From NCBI GenBank assembly GCA_002900995.3, contig CM035315.1, forward strand, positions 2,511,826 to 2,575,825: a stretch of DNA of 64,000 nucleotides. The letters run 5' to 3'. Below, piece by piece: positions 34,883 through 46,839 of this stretch. This DNA comes from Ganoderma boninense (lineage: Eukaryota; Basidiomycota; Agaricomycetes; Polyporales; Polyporaceae). Each line of letters opens with the position of its first letter. Within the stretch, counting starts at the first letter, position 1. The position numbers and the translations under genes are program-made. Below the pieces are notes generated by a model that ran no database searches, was not told the DNA's origin, and saw only the letters and a program-made list of their open reading frames with translations.

Positions 34883-35824
34883 CTAATCCTGGGCCTGGGT
34901 GGCTTCATGTGCATAGTTCTCGCGCAACGCATTGATGTAGTGCATGTCAAGCAGGGCTACCTTGGAGGCGTACCATTGGACTTCATCAACTTTCTGCTTG
35001 TACATTGACTGCACCGCATCTCGCTCCTCCTTGAGAAGGGCCAACTTCTGAGTCCGTGATAGATCTGCATGCTCCGCGCTGCTGCTTGGTACATTGGCAT
35101 CCGAGCCACTTCCAAATCCAACGCCTGTTATGGTAGATTCGGAATCTGAGCTCAAAGCCATTGTGGTTTGAATGTCAGCTTTGAGGCCGGGGTTCAACAT
35201 CGGAGCCTTGGAGGCGGGGGGACTTGGATCTTTGAACCCAGTCTTGACTATATTCTGAAAAAAAATTGAGAGTGAGTTGGAAGATTCACAGTCGCGGCTC
35301 AAGTTTAAAAGTGTATTTTAAGTATCAGACCATGTAAGTATTCAGACTCAGGCTCAAACTCAGGCACAATTCCAGTCCATACATACAACATGCCATCGCC
35401 AGTGGCAATGGCAGTGTTTGGGCACAAGACACACTGGTATGGATTATTATTGTAAGATGGAACAACTTGAACTCACCTCTTCTGCCAAGACATCGTGGGA
35501 AGTTTGGCCGTGGAGAAATAACCCTAGTCCGGGAATAACCCCCTCCTCTTCAAGAGGCTGACCAAAGGCGATGATGGCCTGACCTCTCCGCTGTTGATTT
35601 TCTTGAACTTGCTTACCTGCGGACCGTGCGAAGTCAAGACAGGCCCCACTGCCACTGTTACTTCCAGGTTGGACACTGGGCAGGAGTCGTTCAGGCGTGA
35701 TGAGGCGGAGGCTACGCTTCGACTTGAAGTCGCCGTTGACCGTAGTCTCGTGGTTGGAGCCATCACCATTTGAAGGGCTGGTCGACTGACTAGAGGCCTC
35801 AGCCTCGGGGTAGAGGGGAGGCAT
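34883..35824 (-). CDS. Putative multi-exon protein of unknown function
   Basis: Three coding blocks look spliced: 35477-35824 (starts MPPLYPEAEASSQSTSPSN, contains RLITPERLLPSVQPGSN), about 35331-35433 (CPNTAIATGDGMLYVWTGIV) and 34883 to about 35254 (VKTGFKDPSPPASKAPML, a Ser-rich stretch and a charged helix ERDAVQSMYKQKVDEVQWYA). The donor GTGAGT and the acceptor TTTTTTTTCAG support splicing, but the phase between blocks 2 and 3 does not close, so a small exon may be missed or the gene may be decayed. I recognise no domain. It may be a multicopy, transposon-linked gene. Confidence 0.45.
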
Positions 35825-36682
35825 GCCGATGGTGTTAAAACGGGGACTCGAAGGAGGCTGTTGGACAGTGACTGGAGGTTAGAGAACTGAGGCAAGCCGC
35901 ACCAGCCTGAGGCCGGGGGAGTAGCCTCCAGTTGGCAGATTATATGGCTACTAGCGGAGAAATTTGGGGGGCTGGTCAGATGGGGGCCTCTGTTTGCATG
36001 GGAACGTCGACGAGGAGGCTTCCTTTTCCCCTCCTTTCCGCTCAAGCCAGGGCGTCGGCAACTGAATGTTGAACAGATTTGTATTACTGCTCGGGCCAAG
36101 AGTGTTCTTCACGCTCTCGACCCCCCATTCGATCCCTGGCATGCCACCAGCCGGAACTTCGAGTTGGAGATGGTTAGTGGATATTTACTCCTGGTACGCA
36201 TGCAGGTAGGTAGCACCGGTACCACCTGCAAGCCTACTCAGTGGTTCAAAGTCTACAGAGGCCAGGTCTCAAGATCTCAACTTCCTTCTGGACCCTGCGG
36301 GCCTGACATGCCTGACAGCTTACAGCACAGACAGGAACTTCCAATTCCCAGGAGCCCCCCAATTCGGAACAGTCATGAGGCGCATATGTACATGACCTTA
36401 CCTCTCATGGCCTCCCAGCTGGGCCTTTCTCAGGTAGCGTTGGGATATGAGATTGCAATGGAAGGCCCAGGATCAGGAGGGGGAGGGGCAATCTGGTTGG
36501 AGTGCCTGATAACGACACCGGAAACTATAATGAAAACATGCATACATTGAGTGTGATAGCGAAGCAATGGTGTAGCATCGTGACAGCGAGGAAAACAAAG
36601 CTGCAGAATAGTGTGAGTTGTAGTCCTAGATTGCAGAGAGTTCACAGCACTTACATCGAGGAAGGTATGATGTGGAGGGAGG
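35825..36682. other. Intergenic, weak minus-strand frames
   Basis: Minus-strand frames to about 36142 may be 5' parts of the preceding uncertain gene. Nothing is supported from 36143 to 36682. Confidence 0.35.
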
Positions 36683-38335
36683 CTACGGATCCTGTACAGT
36701 TCTGGTGGTATCTGGAGCAGCGCCCAACTCATTGTTATCATCGTCAGACTCTGGTTGGCGGGGTACGAAGACGATGCTTCGCCGCTCCTCCTCTGTAAAC
36801 TGCGGAGGGGATGGCTTGAACGATTTGCGAGTCTTCTCTCTAGAGGGCGGGATCCGGATGACAAGCCGTCGGGGTGGTGTCACCATGATCGAAGTCGCAG
36901 ACCGGGAATTACCAGACCCCTCCACCAGCGTAGGAACGTCCGTGATGAGGGAATTGTCGCATACGTTGCTTGCGACACTCGACTTAGTGGGCGACGGGGG
37001 GCAATCTAGTCGGAAGATGACGGAAGGCGAGGGAGGAGCAGGTCCGTCCAACTGCGAAGGCAGCAGCGAGCGGGAAAATGTTGGCGACAAGTTGAGTACA
37101 GCATCGAATGGAAACGGCAGCAGCGGCGGGCTTTCAGGACGTACCTGGGTTGAGATCGGTTGGAGCGACGGTGACTTGACAGAGAGCGTGCTGCTCTGGG
37201 CCGAAATTGTGGCAAGCGTTGTGCTACGTGCCGGCGATCGGATGAAATCTAATGGCTCGAAGACATCTTGTTGGTCTTCTGCTCCATCAGCATCGGCGTG
37301 CGCACGCACACCGGATGCACCTGCCTGTGTGACGAAACATATGTCATGTCTATGGTGTTCATAGTCCAGCCGCAGCCACGCAAACAGCGGATTCCATTAC
37401 GACAACCACCACGACATAAGATCTCGGCCACACAGGCCGGTGACTCCGGTGCCAAAGAAGAAACGCTACTTACCTCCTCGAGCTGTCTCACCCGGGTCTC
37501 CAACGTCATTATCGAGACGTTCTTCGAGGCGAGCTGTTCTTGAAGCGTTCCATAACCAACCTTCGTGACCTTGCAGTTCGTGCCGAACGCGTGATAGCTC
37601 GTCTTCGAGGTCCTTGCGTATGCGGAGCCACTGCTTGCGCTCTTCCAGCAGCGCTGCGTGCTCCCTGGTTAAGAGCAAAGTGTTCTCGTCCCACCTTGTG
37701 CCTTCGACGTTGCCTCTCGTGCGCTCCTCGTCCAGCCTGACGCGTTCAGCCTCCACCAGTAGTCGTTCCTCGTTCCAACTGACACGTTCTTCCTGAGCCC
37801 TTGCCCGCTCCTGGTGCCACTCGGCGCGCTCTTGGCCCCATGCCGTCCGCTCTCGTTCCCTATCGGCGCGTTCACGGAGGAAAATGGCGCGTTCTGCTCG
37901 CAGAGCTTCTATCTCTGACCCTTCCGCTGGTGCCGCAAGTCCCTGGAACGGCTGTCCCTGCGAGGCGCCCAGTAACGCGTCGCGCTGCGCGGTGAGAGCG
38001 CGTATCCGCTCCTCGTAGTCTGCCCTAAGTGCCGCGGTGCGTATCTCGAAAATGTTGGTAAACTGCTGCGCTCCTCGTATGAGGGCCGCAGAAATACGCG
38101 GCGTACCGCTAGCCTGTCGAGGGCATTGTCAGAGATGTCGTCCGCGACAGTCCGATTGAGTGGCACGCGGATACCCACATACCTTTGGGTGGCCGTCCAT
38201 CGTCGTTTGTTGCGGAAGTGGGCCTTCCACAGCATTGGTGGTCATAGAGAGTGCACTGAGATTGGGTGGGGAAGCGGATGTGAGACGGAGGCGATCGTCG
38301 TCGTGGGAAGAGCGACTGGCAGTGACGGACGTCAT
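36683..38335 (-). CDS. Long coiled-coil protein with disordered C-terminus, one 4-bp frameshift
   Basis: Three exons (38183-38335, 37474-38113, 36683-37324), about 476 aa if the frame is restored. Residues from about 70 to 260 form a continuous coiled coil rich in Glu, Arg and Gln with near-repeats such as RERADRERERTAWGQERAEW and QEERVSWNEERLLVEAERV. The last 210 residues are Ser/Pro-rich and probably disordered (VTPPRRLVIRIPPSREKTRK). In exon 2 GAA-GGTT-GGTT-ATGG (about 37550) carries a duplicated GGTT. Removing one copy gives EGYGTLQEQLASKNVSIMTL and makes the exon phase match exactly; as written the frame is broken. It diverges from the phosphatase gene with only 137 bp between starts. 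Function unknown; a scaffold or cytoskeletal role is possible. Confidence 0.7.
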
Positions 38336-38472
38336 TGTATGCGCGAGTGCCACGGGCGCTTGGTGCCTGCGCAGTTTGCTCCCATCGACGACGACCACGA
38401 CCACGACCACGACGACCGCGACGACGGACCTGTTCTTGATACCACTATAGTCTCACTCTACGCTGTTTCGCT
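38336..38472. promoter_or_regulatory. 137-bp divergent promoter with CGACCA microsatellite
   Basis: The short gap between two start codons contains an imperfect run of CGACCA/CGAC units at 38388-38426. Confidence 0.5.
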
Positions 38473-40567
38473 ATGTCCATGGATCAAATCGTGCCCAATC
38501 TGTGGGTGGGGGACCTCCCCAGTGCACTGGACACCGAGACCCTCCGCACGCACAACATCCGCAGCGTCCTCACCGCGATGCGCGGCCGTGTCTGTATCCA
38601 CGAGGTACGCCGGCCTATGTTGTTTCAGTGACCTCGCTCCAGACATACTGCAGAACAGACCTTCATCCGGCACCAAATCAATCTCGACGATACTGAAGAC
38701 GCCGATATCCTCCAACATTTTGTCCCTTCCATTGCATTCATCCAGGCCGAATTGGACAAAGGATGGGGAGTTCTGGTCCATTGTCAGGCCGGCATGAGTG
38801 CGTATCGTCCAAACTTGTTTATTTTGTTCCACAATCGAACCCCCGGCCACAGGTCGAAGTGTCGCCATCGTCACGGCGTACCTGATGGTTACACAAGCTT
38901 TGGACGCAGAGAGTGCCCTTTTGGTGAAACGAATCATCACACGAGACGTCCACATGGCAGGCAATGACCAATTCAGCACCCCGGAATATCCTTGTAACAG
39001 TGATTGTATCTCATTCATTTGCGTGACCTGAATCTCAAAACGAAGACTCAACGACCCTACATCTCATCTGGGTTTTTTGAGATTCCGACGGCCTTGTAGA
39101 CCATGAATGCTTACTATATTCTCCGTCGTGATTCTCGTCATTCGTAGGCCAAACGAAGGATTCATGCGCCAATTGGAGATTTTCCACCAAGCTTCATTTA
39201 CAGTGTCCAAGAGGGACAAGGAGACGCGTCTGTTCTATCTTGAACGCGTTGTCAACGAGGTTATGAGTGAGTGGTGTTGTCACTCGTAACACTCATTCTC
39301 TAACTTTCTGGAGCAGACGGAGACGGAGGGTTCGAGACAGATATGTTCGCAAAATTTCCTCAGTCACCGTCGGATACCCCTGTGCCCCAGCCACGTCGTA
39401 GGATACGGTGCAAAATGTGCAGGTAAGCGCGAAGTCTTGTAGATGAACCGCCCTCTCTCAGCTTCGGCTCAGACAGGAATTGGCTGCACGCGAGCATATG
39501 CTCGATCACGGTCAGCTCGGACCCCCAACCCCCACGGTACTTTCTGCTGCGACGTCCAGAAGGCCGTCCATGAATGATCCTATGCCACTCAGCCCGCTTG
39601 CTGCAGGCGCACTCGCCCCTCGGCGCGCATCCGCTAATGGTGTGAAACCGCTGGTCCCGGGCCCACCACCTTCTGCTTCTTCTGGAATGTCTCGCAGGCC
39701 TTCTACACATGACTCTCATTCCCGTTCGCGTCTCGGATCTATTAACGAAGCCGTCGATAACCGACCCATTCGAGCTGCCCTCCTCGAGCTCAACAGTGCC
39801 GCCGCGCAAGTCGGGCAGTCTGCTTCAGATCTGCTCTCCGAGTCGGCTATCGATGAAGACTCCGAGTCCGAACCCGAGAGCACCGCCAACACTAAGCAGC
39901 CCACCTCGGCGTCAGAGACGGTGGAGCCTACCGGGCTGCCCAGCGCGATCCCTTCCTCTGCATCTGCGATCTCTCTGGAGACCGTAGACAAAGTCACCTC
40001 TCTGTCGACCCCACGAATACCCTCTTCGAGCTCGTTCGCGCACCCTTCCGATCTCGCAGCACAGCTTGCTTCTCACCCGAAGCTAGCCGCCCTTCGTTTA
40101 CCTGGCGGGCTTTCTATGACCCCCATGGCTTCTCCTAATGGCGCAACGCCTGTTCGCTCAGCACCGCAGAGTCCCGGGCTCACGTCGGCCAAGAGCTCGA
40201 ACTACATCGCGCCGCCGATCCTTGCCAATCCCAAGTGTTCCGGGTACTTCGTCGAGCCGGTGAGTAATTGTGTGTGTGTGCGAGATTTGCTGGCGAGCTC
40301 TGATGCACTTGGCTTCTTCGATAGATGAAATGGATGGAGCCCTTCCTGGAACAGGGCCATATGGCGGGGAAGATCATCTGTCCAAACAAGAAGTGCGGTG
40401 CGAAACTGGGCAACTACGATTGGGCGGGCGTGTGCTGCAGTTGCAAGGAATGGGTCGTACCAGTGCGTCGACGACGATGATTTGATTGATTTCTGTTTCA
40501 ATCCCATCACTGACGTCATTGCGCAGGGCTTCTGCATACATCGCTCCAGGTCGATGAGGTGGTATGA
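38473..40567 (+). CDS. YVH1: YVH1/DUSP12-type dual-specificity phosphatase
   Basis: In yeast Yvh1 releases Mrt4 during 60S ribosome maturation; the family combines a phosphatase domain with a C-terminal zinc-binding domain. Here the protein starts MSMDQIVPNLWVGDLPSAL. The active-site loop HCQAGMSRSV (Cys-x5-Arg) is assembled over an intron at 38798-38852. GFMRQLEIFHQASF follows. After a Ser/Pro-rich linker with CKMC and HMLDH come the terminal zinc ligands CPNKKC, CCSC and GFCIHRS. The splice after DVHMAG (about 38958) could not be resolved. In the last exon one A seems to be missing after IHRS: as written the frame runs on, whereas the family's usual ending (S-K/R-V-D-E) lies in the neighbouring frame and stops at 40565-40567. 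Confidence 0.83.
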
Positions 40568-40689
40568 ACGAGATGCTATTGGACAACAGTTCCTTTGGAT
40601 CCTCCTTTTGTATAGATACCGCGACGTCATACACGAACAACCCGTTGTAGCCTTATTCACTGTTCCGTACCCTCTTGGCAGCGCCTGCT

Positions 40690-41654
40690 TCAGCCCTTGG
40701 CGAGGCTGCGTGCGAAACAGAAGACGTCAGTATTCGGTGGGCTTGGCATCTCAAGAGCATGAGGTACGTACTTCTTGAGGCCCTGGAGAGAGCCGTTGAA
40801 CTCATCTTGGTCGCCAGGGTTCGAGCCGGAGTCGGCGTACTGCCAGAAGGTCGTGTATGACCAGCCGGCGGGGAGGGTGCCGATGCTCGAAGCATAGTGC
40901 GCAATCCAGAGAGGGTTCGTCGACCCGAACGCCGCGCTGTTGCCAGTGCAGGTGGTCCACCAGTCTGTCGTCGTGTAGATGACTGCGAGGGAATTGCGTG
41001 AGTGAGTGGACGAGTGGCATCAGGCCGGAGTGAGTGAGTGTCTTACCGGGGTACACGCCGGTCTTGGAGTGGTACGTGTTGGAGAAGTCCTTGATCCACG
41101 AGACCATCGCTGACTGGCTCAAGTTGTAGCATTCGTTGCCGCTGGGGTTGTCTGCGATCCAAAACATCAGCGCGGTTGTTACTCTGTGTCGACGCTCGAG
41201 GTAAGAACGTACACTCGATGTCGAGCGCGCCAGGCAGAGTGATGCCGTCGCTGGACCATCCTCCACCGTGAGCAATGAAATACTCGGCCTGAGTGGCACC
41301 AGAAGACGCGTCCGGGTGCGCAAAGTGGTAGCCGCCACGGATGATACCAGCATTGGTGGCCGACTCGTAGTCGGCCGAGAAGTTGGGGTCGATGTAGTCT
41401 GCAATAAGGGCGGTGAGTAGGCTTTGGTGTTGCTAGAGGGTAAGAGCCTAAGAGGAACACTGAGACTTACTCGTGCTTTCCGTCGCCTTGATGTAGGCGA
41501 AGGAGATGCCGTTCGCCTTGGCGGTAGCGAAGTTGACGTTGCCCTGGTAGCTGGAGACGTCAATGCCCAGCGGGTTGGAACGCTTGACGGGCACCGCGGA
41601 CGTGGTGGCAACGGCCACAGCGAGGGCGACAAGAGATGCGGTAGCGAGCTTCAT
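40690..41654 (-). CDS. GH25 lysozyme, divergent paralogue
   Basis: Five exons (41471-41654, 41213-41398, 41047-41151, 40772-40982, 40690-40705) give 233 aa. Signal peptide MKLATASLVALAVAVATTSA is followed by a Lys-Arg before the mature GIDVSSYQG. Catalytic and structural motifs [36 protein letters not shown] and NPLWIAHY are intact. It has one more intron than the two other GH25 genes in the window, interrupting the VYPVIY word. It is less similar to them than they are to each other and is not part of the inverted duplication. The end is convergent with the phosphatase, 122 bp apart. Confidence 0.92.
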
Positions 41655-42871
41655 CGTCGATGTCGGTGCAGGTGAGCGACACTGACCCCTCCCGTAGCTG
41701 TAGGGCTGCTTTTATACCTGCACTCCACAGGAACCGTCTCGGATCTGCCGTGTTGACGGGGCAGCCTGCCGTCCTCGAACAGAGTCTGATGACTGCTACC
41801 CATGTGCTGCGTGTTGGGAGTTATCGCAACGAAGCGTATGTGCAGAAGTTCGTATCTCAGTCTGGACATTCTCTTCCTCGGTCTGACATGACAGGTCAGC
41901 ATGGTCCCGCATAGCGCGCATCACTTCGGCAGCTCGTATTAGCTTTTCCACGGAGGGGCCTGCTGGGGCCTGTCGAAGAGACGTGAGCAACGTTTCCATG
42001 GATCGTCATGGCGGCCGACAGGTCGTGTCATGCGTCTTGCAGCTCCACAATGCAGCAAGTATTCTCGGTGTGGCCCTCCGTCTAAGCGATCAGCGCTCCC
42101 TCCCTCACCATGGTCTCTGACCTATCGCACGTTGTTGCTTTGAACTGCTGGGCTCTATCGCCATGACATGACACCACGTTCGCCGAACACGTTCAGACCG
42201 CCGGCTCACTGTGGCTTTGATGACTACCCGAAGGGGTTTGAAATTGTTGACGCCTTATTCCGTCGCGCGTGCGGCATCCGTCCCGCTTCGGCCGATAGCA
42301 TTATTATATTATTGTCCGGCTTGGCTGCGGCCCTCTCTTCGCTCCTGGCGGCCAAACATTTGCAATGCTGTGTGTCACCTGCTCGTCTCCGAAGCTCGCG
42401 CAGAACACATTGCACAGCTCTTCCACACAGCTTCGTCGATAGCCGCGGAACCGCGAGGGCAGTGCCACTACGAGCCTCGAGGACCTGGTGCGCGCGCTGC
42501 TAGACTTCCCGGCGGCATCTGCTTCGCAAGGTGCGCTTACAATTCGTAATGGGGGAAGTCGCCGACGCGCTGATCCCTGCGCTCCCTGCCCTCGCCGACG
42601 TGTGGCCGCGTAGTCCCCGCAGTGCGAGTGCATCAATCGGTAGAGTGCGAAGAGCTACGCCGTCGTTTCACCTACTGTCCGCCGGGGCAACTCAGGCAGT
42701 GTGGGCCGTTTGCTAGCGAGACAGCCCTGCTGCTTCCTACCTGCGCGAGCTCTGCGCGCGATACTACTACCAATGACTGCGGTGGCTTCTGGCAAGCTAT
42801 AGCTATATAATGGAATACGTTCGACAGACATCCTCTACTACTCGTTCTCGCTCATACGCATTCTCTTATTC
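41655..42871. other. Intergenic with possible gene remnants
   Basis: A TATA-like TTTTATACC near 41711 serves the GH25 gene. Plus-strand frames at 42211-42716 (CHLLVSEARAEHIAQLFHTA) look weakly coding but show no known motif. TATATAA at 42804-42810 precedes the next gene. Confidence 0.4.
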
Positions 42872-44959
42872 ATGCAGGCAGCTTCTTTCCTTGCGACGCT
42901 CCTCGCGTTTTTCCCTCTCAGTCCCACTTTCGCTAGTCCTCACAGCACTCCTCGCGACGACATTGTCGAACTCGCCTCCCAGAGTGCGTCCATAATCACT
43001 CCCGAGATCTCTGCTCTGGCAGAGAGCCTCATTGCCGACTACAACGTTCCCGGAATCAGCGTTGGCGTTGTCCGTCTGAATGGCAGCTCTGTCATCACGG
43101 AATATGGTGCATGGGGTAACAGGACGGAAGATGGCGATCTGGCTGACTCGCAGGTAGAGGATGAGCTTTGTTTTTTTAAGTAGTGCTGGCACGTCTGATT
43201 GTTATTCGTCACAGATGATCACCGGCCTTGGGTCGTGCTCGAAGGCGTTCTTGACCAGCGCGATAGGTATCCTGATCGACGATTTCGCCAGTGGTCGCAA
43301 TGTCACCGCTCTCCCTCATGGTCTCGAGACTCTCAGCTGGAACACAAAAGTTCAGGCGTTGTTCCCAGGCGATTCCGTGTGGAAGCTGGAGGACGATTGG
43401 GCGACCGAGAAGGCCAACATCGCCGACATCCTTAGTATGGCCACCGGTCTCACCAGGTACGTTAAAGAAGGCAGTCCGTCCTCCGATCTTGCATTGCTTA
43501 TGAGGAATTTCTAGTAATCAATTCGTTTACACTCGCAACGACAACCCCGTTTCCCTGGCGCAGCGGTTCCGCTACATCAAGCCCGGCTTTGAGCTGCGCG
43601 AGCAATGGGATTACACGAACATCGTACGTCGTCCTTCGCTGTAGGTTCCCGCCGTTCGTCTCGTGCTGACTAGATATAAAAAACCCAGTTCTACTTCTTT
43701 GCCGCTCAGATTATCGCCGAGTACTCTGGGAAGACATTCCAAGAGTTCGTCCAAGAACGCATTTTCAACCCCCTCAACATGACGTCCACGACGTACTCGG
43801 CGCAAGAGGCCAAATCCACAGGCCATCTGAGCCAGAGCTGGGCGTTCCTTGGTCGTCGCATCCCCATCATCATCGAGGACCCGGTCACCGCCAATCTCAT
43901 TGCTGGCGCGGGCGGCGTCTTTTCCAATGCAGTCGATATGGTGCGCGCGATTTCTCCGACTGCGCTCCATGCCTTCCTGACGAGCTTCGGTTTCAGGGCA
44001 AATGGGCAGCCACCGTCCTGAACGCGGGTGTTGACCCAGTAACGAACAAGACATATAATCCCACAGTCCGCCTTCGCGGAGACCACCACAGCCCGTATAA
44101 TCCAAGCCGGAAACGTGACGACAGATGAGACCGTCTCTATCATCGGCTACGGTCTCGGTTGGCAGCGTAACTCGTTCATGGGTCACGACGTGAGCTTCGT
44201 TCCATCTTCGAGTCCGCCGTGAGCACATTCTGACAGCCCCTTCTTTACCTTAAGCTCATCACCCACGACGGAGGCATTCCTGGGTTCGTCGCGTCGCTCA
44301 TGATCCTCCCAGACGATAACCTTGCCGTCTTCGCCTTGCTCAACACGGACGCGCCGTTCCAAGAGGTCCTCCCGAAAGCGATCATCTCTAGCGTACTCGG
44401 GCTGAACGCCACTACGACTACTTCCACGTCATCGACCGGAACCAGATCGCGTCGTGCGTTGTCCGCGAGAGCTACGTCGTCTACCGAAAACTGTACCCAG
44501 TGGAGCACTCTGCTGACGAAGTTCGCCGGAGATTACACGAGCCCCGCCTACGGCAACCTCACCTTCTGTGCGCCGTCCTCCGCCGCAAACGGTTCCACAT
44601 CTGCGTACTGCAACAGCACGCTCGCAGACTTCGCCTCGATCGGCCCTCTCGACCCCGAAACGCTCTATGCAGCCACAAACCGGATCGCCACCCACGTCAG
44701 CATGCAGCGGGCGTGCGCAGGATCATCCAACGAGGCCTTCATCGTGACGTTCCAGTCGATCTACGCGCAGGGATACGGGCGGAACACGACCGCGTTCTCA
44801 GAGGCGTTCTCCACCGACCTTCCGCCGACGCACGTCGAGTGCGTCGTGGAGGGCGGTGATGTTGCTGGATGCGGGTGGTTGGATATCGAGGTCAGCCCGA
44901 TCGAGGCTAAGGGGACTCCAGAGGAACGGGCGCAGATCTGGTGGACGAAGCGGGGTTGA
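42872..44959 (+). CDS. Secreted class-C beta-lactamase-like serine hydrolase, one apparent frameshift
   Basis: A secreted member of the beta-lactamase/penicillin-binding-protein fold; fungal members act as esterases or peptidases of mostly unknown substrate. Signal peptide MQAASFLATLLAFFPLSPTFA. The nucleophile motif S-x-x-K is in GSCSKAFLTSA, the Y-x-N motif in WDYTNI, and the third motif in ITHDGGIPGF. A C-terminal extension holds six cysteines and several Asn-x-Thr/Ser sites. Introns lie after DSQ (43154-43215), after GLT, after YTNI, after NAVDM and after FMGHD. Near 44055-44062 (ACATATAATCCCACAG) the frame slips: homology continues one frame over as PQSAFAETTTARII, compatible with loss of one TA. 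The gene lies between GH25 genes. Confidence 0.85.
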
Positions 44960-46839
44960 GTAGCTGGGATTTGTTGGGCAGTTGCCGCGCTGCGTTGTCA
45001 TGTTCAATGACAAGTCCACTCCTTTGCTTCACGTTCTATAGGTCATGGTACCTTGCGAGCTTGAACGGCTAAGAGGAGGCCTACCAGCTAGCTAACCGGG
45101 CATGCAATTGGTTCGCCAAGATTTGGGACATCGCTCACCGCAATGTTCAACTGCAACCTGGGGGAGGCCGGGGCGCAGGGCACAGTGGGGCACAGTGACA
45201 GCCCAGCTGCCCAAGACTCTGAGCCACACGGCAATTGCCGCTTGCACGGCACTTGCGCGGTGACCCGTCCCGGGGGAGCCCCGCCATGCCAAGGGTGGGA
45301 GCCCCGCCATGCCAAGGGTCACGACTAAATTGGTCCAATTTGGTCCCCCAGACCAAATTTGGTCGAGGCGATCAAATAAACCCTAGCCCTACCGCACCCT
45401 AATACGGAAAGAGGCCACCACCAAATACGAGCGCTTAGAGCGCGGAAAGGCTCGCGACGAAGCTCAAGGGCAGACGCACCGGGTTTCGATGCTTCTGGAG
45501 GCTGCATTTAAAAGTAGAAATATGTTGTTATTATACTGAAGTCCTGTTGCTAAGTATCATAGACCATGAGGCAAAATTCAGGGCCCAAAATCGCCGCAGG
45601 TTGTACATAAATGTAATAGAAATTGAGGAGGAAAGAGGGCACATAGCCGAATGGTGCTCCCATCAGTTTAAAGGCGATATCTACCTGTTTAAAACAAGCT
45701 CAAGATAAAGAAAATCGGTGGGGAACTCGGGGGGGAATTGCAATCGCGAACGGAGGGTTGACGCCGGGGAGGAGCAAAGAGTTATACAGTAGACGCGGCG
45801 GCGCGCGCGCCGCCGCGAGACCCCAGGGGATATGGTGAAAGGAAACACGATTTGTGGCTCATTTTTCGCCATTTCTTAGGCCAGATTGAAGGACTCGGTG
45901 GGAGAGGAAGGTGGCAGGAGAAGGGAGAGCGCGCCTTCGGCGCGCTGCCCACCTTGGCACCTTTTTGGGCCGCTTCGCGGCCGGGCCCCACCCTTGGAAG
46001 ACTAATTTGCCCGTCCCGGTCCGAGCCACTTGATGGGACTGTCTGATTGACAGCGGTTTGCAAAACGATAGTGCTAAGTACGCCAAATCGGAAAACTCGA
46101 CCAGGTGGCTGGGCAAGTAGCCGACCCACACGGGTGGTTGCGCCATCGTCCCCCGCACGCGAGCCGTTTATCGGAGACGTCCACGTATTGTTTTGCAAAC
46201 GACTTGGAAGCCATTCTCATGAACCTGTATGGCGTGTGGCGCCACTGCAAGGTGAAGACAGATGGCGGAAGGTTGCACATGCTGCCTCGCACCTTCTGAA
46301 TTCCGTGCACACCCATGTGGTGATGAGGCCAGCTCCGTTCGACGCTCTCCTGGTGCTCGGGAGACTCCCGGGGTCTCGCCTCGTTCATTGCGCACGACAT
46401 CATCGACTCCATGGCGGGAGGAGGAGCGAGGTTGGGATGGGCGCTGGCGAATCTGGTGGGGGGTACGAGCCTCGAGGAGACCGCTGAGTGGGCGGGCTGT
46501 CGAGTGCTGCAATTGAGCCTTCGCATTAGTCAACTCGTAGTAGTCAGGGCGAATAATAACATTGTAATTCTGATAATCTGTAATGACAGGACGCGATTCT
46601 GGAGTAAGTATCGACACGGAAGGAGAGGGTGGGATAAGGATCGACTAATGCACTGTACTACTTATAGGGATGAGTGGGGCGAGGCGAGCGACCGACTGGG
46701 AGGCTGCGACCGACGGCGGCCGCCAGCGGCGAGGGTTCAAAAGGTTGAGAAACAAAGTTTGGACGCCGGCGCAGAGCGCTGATCGCTCAGCTGGACCTGC
46801 ATAAGTAACTGGACAGGCCCCGACACTCCTCGGCATTGT
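44960..46839. other. Intergenic with short repeats and hairpins, no gene recognised
   Basis: Includes a 23-bp perfect tandem repeat at 45274-45319. Hairpins include AATTTGGTC/GACCAAATT near 45340, GCGCGCCTTCGGCGCGC near 45928 and GGCCGCTTCGCGGCC near 45968. No coding motif was identified, and transposon ends could not be defined. Confidence 0.45.
45274..45319. repeat. 23-bp perfect tandem repeat (two copies)
   Basis: The unit starts GGGAGCCCCGCCATGCCAAG and occurs at 45274-45296 and 45297-45319. Confidence 0.9.

Noticed and set aside
38388..38426. CRISPR-like array from the CGACCA repeats
   Set aside because: Simple microsatellite without spacers, in a eukaryotic promoter region.
42211..42716. 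Plus-strand gene upstream of the beta-lactamase-like hydrolase
   Set aside because: Frames are short, change repeatedly and show no motif; not enough to call a gene.
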